A stretch of 64,000 nucleotides of DNA from Mucilaginibacter celer (lineage in GTDB: Bacteria; Bacteroidota; Bacteroidia; Sphingobacteriales; Sphingobacteriaceae): contig NZ_CP032869.1 of assembly GCF_003576455.2 (NCBI RefSeq), positions 930,001 through 994,000 of the forward strand, given 5' to 3'. Positions 61,329 through 64,000 of the stretch are shown here, in pieces (position 1 is the first letter of the stretch; each line of letters begins with the position of its first letter). The translations under genes were made by a program, and so were the position numbers. Under the pieces are notes generated by a model. That model was not told the origin of the DNA and searched no databases. It saw only the letters and a program-made list of their open reading frames with translations.

Positions 61329-63476
61329 ATGAAACTCAAAATCTACTTAGTTTTTAGCCTGTTAACAGGTTTGGTGTTGCTATCCGCCGGTAGCAGTGCC
61401 CATGCCGCCGAGGTATTGAAAGCTACCCCGGCTTTTAATACAGCTGCCTGCATTTTAATAGGGGTAACGGTGTTTTTACTGTTGCTGTTATTACTTTGGC
61501 TGATACGCCTTGCCCGTGGCCTGCGCGAAGATGAAATTGCCCGCGAGAAATATGGCGATAAATGGGTTTTCAGGCAGATCAATAACCTGAATAGCCGCCA
61601 GCTCGATCACCTCATCAGGAGGCGTAACCTCCGTAAAAAGTCTGCCGACGGAAGCAGCGGATCTGATCAGGGTTTTAACGCAACTATTATTGCCTTGCTG
61701 CTGATGCTGCTTGCCCCAACGGCAAAGGCCCAAACTACCGATGTCGGCAGCCATTTACTTACCAGCCCCGGCATGCTTATTATGCTTACGCTCATCTTTA
61801 TCCCGCTGTTGGTAACCGTACTGCTGGTAGGGCTTAAAATCCGTAACATCGCCGTAAAAACCCATTATAGCCGGATTAAAAAAGAAACGAATCAGCTGGC
61901 GCAGGCTGCCGATGATGATGCCGTGTATGAGGACTTGTTAAAACGCAAACACGCCCTCGATTACCGTTTAACCAATAACGAGCTTGCAGGCGATATTCCC
62001 CCTAACGATTCGAGAGGTATTTTATTGAATGTGGATGAAGTACACGGCCCGCGCTTTTTCGCTTCTAAACGTAAAGCGGCACCTAAACATCAAACCGACC
62101 CAAAACTGGTGCGCTTGATTATGTGGTACCTGGGCAGCGCGGCATTGTGGCTGGTACTGGGGACATCTGTAGGAGAGTACATCGGCATCAAATTTGTATC
62201 GCCCGATGCCGATCATATCAGCTGGTTAAGCTTTGGCCGCCTCAGGCCGGTGCATACCAATATGGTTTTCTGGGGATGGTCATCCATGGCGATGATTGGG
62301 CTTGGGTATTACGTGGTAACCACTGTAAGCAATACGGTTGTTTATAATATCAAATGGGGGTATTACTCTTTAATACTCATCAATTCATCCATAATTATTG
62401 GCAGCCTCATGCTCATGGCCGGTATCAACAACGGCGGCGGCGAATACCGCGAATACATCTGGCCGGTAATGGCGCTTTTTGCGGGGGGGATTATTGTAAG
62501 CCTGGTTAATTACTTAAAAACCATCGCGCAGCGCAAAACCAAAGAGATTTATATCTCTAACTGGTACATCGTTTCGGCCATGATGTTTTTAACCGTGATA
62601 GCTACTGTTGGCTACCTGCCTTTTTACCAGAATGGCCTGGGCGAAACCATTGTGCAGGGTTATTACATGCACCAGGCGGTGGGCATGTGGTTTATGTTTT
62701 TTAACCTGGGGCTGGTGTACTACTTTTTGCCGCAGCAGCTGAATACACCTATTTACTCGTATAGTTTGGGTATCCTGGCATTTTGGTCGCAGATATTGTT
62801 TTATACGCTGATAGGTACGCATCACTTTATATTCAGCCCGATACCCTGGTGGCTGCAAACGGTGGCTATTGTAGGTAGTATGGGGATGCTGATCCCGGTA
62901 TTTTCGGGCACTACCAATTTTTTGATGACGTTTAGGGGCAATTTTAATAAAATTGGCCGCAGTTATACGCTGCCGTTTTACATAGTAGGCATCCTGTTTT
63001 ACTTCACCGGCTCAACCCAGGGCACCGCCGAAGCTTTCAGGGAAACAAACCTCATCTGGCACTTTACCGATTTTACTACCGCCCACTCGCATCTTACCAT
63101 GTACGGCATCATCGCTTTTATGCTTTGGGCCAGCATTTATACCATAGTACCCCGGCTTACGGGTAAAGAGCCTAAACAGGGTTTGGTGGGCGCGCATTTC
63201 TGGATGGCATTAATCGGTTTACTTTTTTATACCATCCCCCTTATGGTAGGCGGAACATTGAAAGGTATTGCCTGGACAGAGGGCAAGCCCTTTATTGATA
63301 GCGTAGTGCTGATGGCCCCGTACTGGTTGTGGCGCGCCATTGGTGGCACGCTGATGTGGGCATCGCACCTGGTTTTTGCCTGGAACATTTATGTAATGTT
63401 TGCCGCCCAAAAAAGCGAGGCCGATATTAAAAACGAAGTTTTTGAGCAATTGGATCAGTTACCTGTTAACGCCTAA
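61329..63476 (+). CDS. ccoN: cbb3-type cytochrome oxidase subunit CcoN with N-terminal extension
   Basis: The 715-residue protein has a core from about residue 255 with all expected ligands: His309 (heme), His447 and His497/498 (copper, with Tyr491 cross-link position), and His585/His587 (hemes). About 230 residues precede it, with a signal-like segment (7-27) and hydrophobic segments at about 40-62, 118-132 and 148-170. This extension is absent from proteobacterial CcoN (about 470 residues). It is probably the catalytic subunit of a high-affinity oxidase used at low oxygen. Confidence 0.93.
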   Translation: MKLKIYLVFSLLTGLVLLSAGSSAHAAEVLKATPAFNTAACILIGVTVFLLLLLLLWLIRLARGLREDEIAREKYGDKWVFRQINNLNSRQLDHLIRRRNLRKKSADGSSGSDQGFNATIIALLLMLLAPTAKAQTTDVGSHLLTSPGMLIMLTLIFIPLLVTVLLVGLKIRNIAVKTHYSRIKKETNQLAQAADDDAVYEDLLKRKHALDYRLTNNELAGDIPPNDSRGILLNVDEVHGPRFFASKRKAAPKHQTDPKLVRLIMWYLGSAALWLVLGTSVGEYIGIKFVSPDADHISWLSFGRLRPVHTNMVFWGWSSMAMIGLGYYVVTTVSNTVVYNIKWGYYSLILINSSIIIGSLMLMAGINNGGGEYREYIWPVMALFAGGIIVSLVNYLKTIAQRKTKEIYISNWYIVSAMMFLTVIATVGYLPFYQNGLGETIVQGYYMHQAVGMWFMFFNLGLVYYFLPQQLNTPIYSYSLGILAFWSQILFYTLIGTHHFIFSPIPWWLQTVAIVGSMGMLIPVFSGTTNFLMTFRGNFNKIGRSYTLPFYIVGILFYFTGSTQGTAEAFRETNLIWHFTDFTTAHSHLTMYGIIAFMLWASIYTIVPRLTGKEPKQGLVGAHFWMALIGLLFYTIPLMVGGTLKGIAWTEGKPFIDSVVLMAPYWLWRAIGGTLMWASHLVFAWNIYVMFAAQKSEADIKNEVFEQLDQLPVNA

Positions 63477-63487
63477 CCCCTGCAATC

Positions 63488-64000
63488 ATGGAAATTTATA
63501 ACGATCATAAAAAGCTTTTTACAGCGGCGCTGTGCCTTTTTTTACTGCTTACTTTTTTTGTAGCGATAGGGCCCGCGTTCACCAGTCAGAATAACAACGC
63601 GCCTTTACCGGGCAGTAAGCCGCTAAGCAGCCTCCAAACCGAAGGTAAAGCTGTGTTTATTGCCGAAGGCTGCGTAGCCTGCCACACCCAGCAGGTGCGC
63701 AACGTAGAGATGGATAAGGTTTGGGGGCCGCGCCCCAACGTAGCTGCCGACTACGCCAACATAACCCGTACGGATGTATGGCGTAATACCGCCACGCTGA
63801 TGGGATCGGAACGTACCGGGCCCGATTTAACCAATATAGGCACCCGCCAACCCGGCGACGATTGGCATTACCTGCATTTGTTTAATCCGCGCTCGGTGGT
63901 GAGCCAGTCGGTTATGCCATCTTATGAGTGGTTGTTTGATATTAAAGATTATGCCTGGCCCAATGATGTGGTAGTTAACGTGCCCGATGATTTTAAAAAA
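63488..64000 (+). CDS. ccoO: cbb3 oxidase subunit CcoO, 3' end outside window
   Basis: The frame starts at ATG 63488, 11 bp after ccoN, and stays open to the window end (171 codons). It has one N-terminal membrane anchor (about 10-30) and a mono-heme c motif GCVACH (Cys62, Cys65, His66). GPRPNVAADYANITRTDVW and RTGPDLTNIG follow, as in CcoO. Methionine in SVMPSYEW is the likely second heme ligand. The gene is cut by the window edge, not truncated in the genome as far as can be seen. Confidence 0.92.
   Translation, partial: MEIYNDHKKLFTAALCLFLLLTFFVAIGPAFTSQNNNAPLPGSKPLSSLQTEGKAVFIAEGCVACHTQQVRNVEMDKVWGPRPNVAADYANITRTDVWRNTATLMGSERTGPDLTNIGTRQPGDDWHYLHLFNPRSVVSQSVMPSYEWLFDIKDYAWPNDVVVNVPDDFKK

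Overview
The window looks like a chromosomal segment of a soil or plant-associated Bacteroidota, most likely Sphingobacteriaceae and probably Mucilaginibacter-like. This rests on a SusC/SusD pair, secreted glycoside hydrolases, a LacI regulator beside a GH43, a TAnnTTTG-type promoter box, Bacteroidota-style lipoproteins and many palindromic intergenic repeats. The genus is an inference. No rRNA, tRNA, CRISPR, prophage or insertion sequence was seen.

Layout. 1-4892: carbohydrate genes (3' part of a GH2, a GH35 beta-galactosidase, an unassigned secreted protein), ending at a palindrome and a convergent NTF2-like gene. 6107-8662: an envelope trio (small secreted protein, LpoB-like lipoprotein, large lipoprotein). 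8928-30659: a phosphonate island. 30676-35534: amidohydrolase, O-methyltransferase, LacI regulator and GH43. 50045 down to 35566: a long minus-strand block of SusC, SusD, a Tat-type amine oxidase, two class III aminotransferases, a semialdehyde dehydrogenase, an NhaC-like antiporter, a GNAT and an amidohydrolase, which reads as an amine catabolic locus. 50373-57174: regulators and redox genes, including a probable tyrosine-coordinated heme protein beside an FAD monooxygenase. 57782-64000: two histidine kinases, small proteins, an Rrf2 regulator and the start of a cbb3 oxidase operon (ccoN, truncated ccoO).

The phosphonate island is the main result. A plus-strand operon carries phnG-H-I-J-K-L-M, a two-HxT phosphoesterase and a hexapeptide acyltransferase. 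It is followed by three tandem PhnD-like lipoproteins, phnC, two phnE, a second phnM-like gene and a metallophosphoesterase. A divergent minus-strand operon encodes an EEP-family phosphatase, a PfkB-type kinase, PhnN and a YncE/alkaline-phosphatase fusion. A PhoB-type response regulator lies between the two. PhnJ keeps the family fold and flanking motifs but lacks three of the four cysteines that bind the [4Fe-4S] cluster and carry the thiyl chemistry in E. coli PhnJ. PhnK also lacks paired cysteines in its N-terminal insert. No PhnP is present. The promoters of the two divergent operons, the response regulator, phnM2 and a PhnO-like GNAT share an 11-bp-spaced direct repeat of the form (C/G)CTAA(C/T), a candidate Pho box that ties them into one regulon.

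A second theme is intergenic palindromes. A 96-bp element bounded by TTGTCTGAA/TTCAGACAA occurs three times with perfectly paired but different arms. Other palindrome families fill most of the long gaps inside the operons, and several supply the stop codon of the preceding gene.
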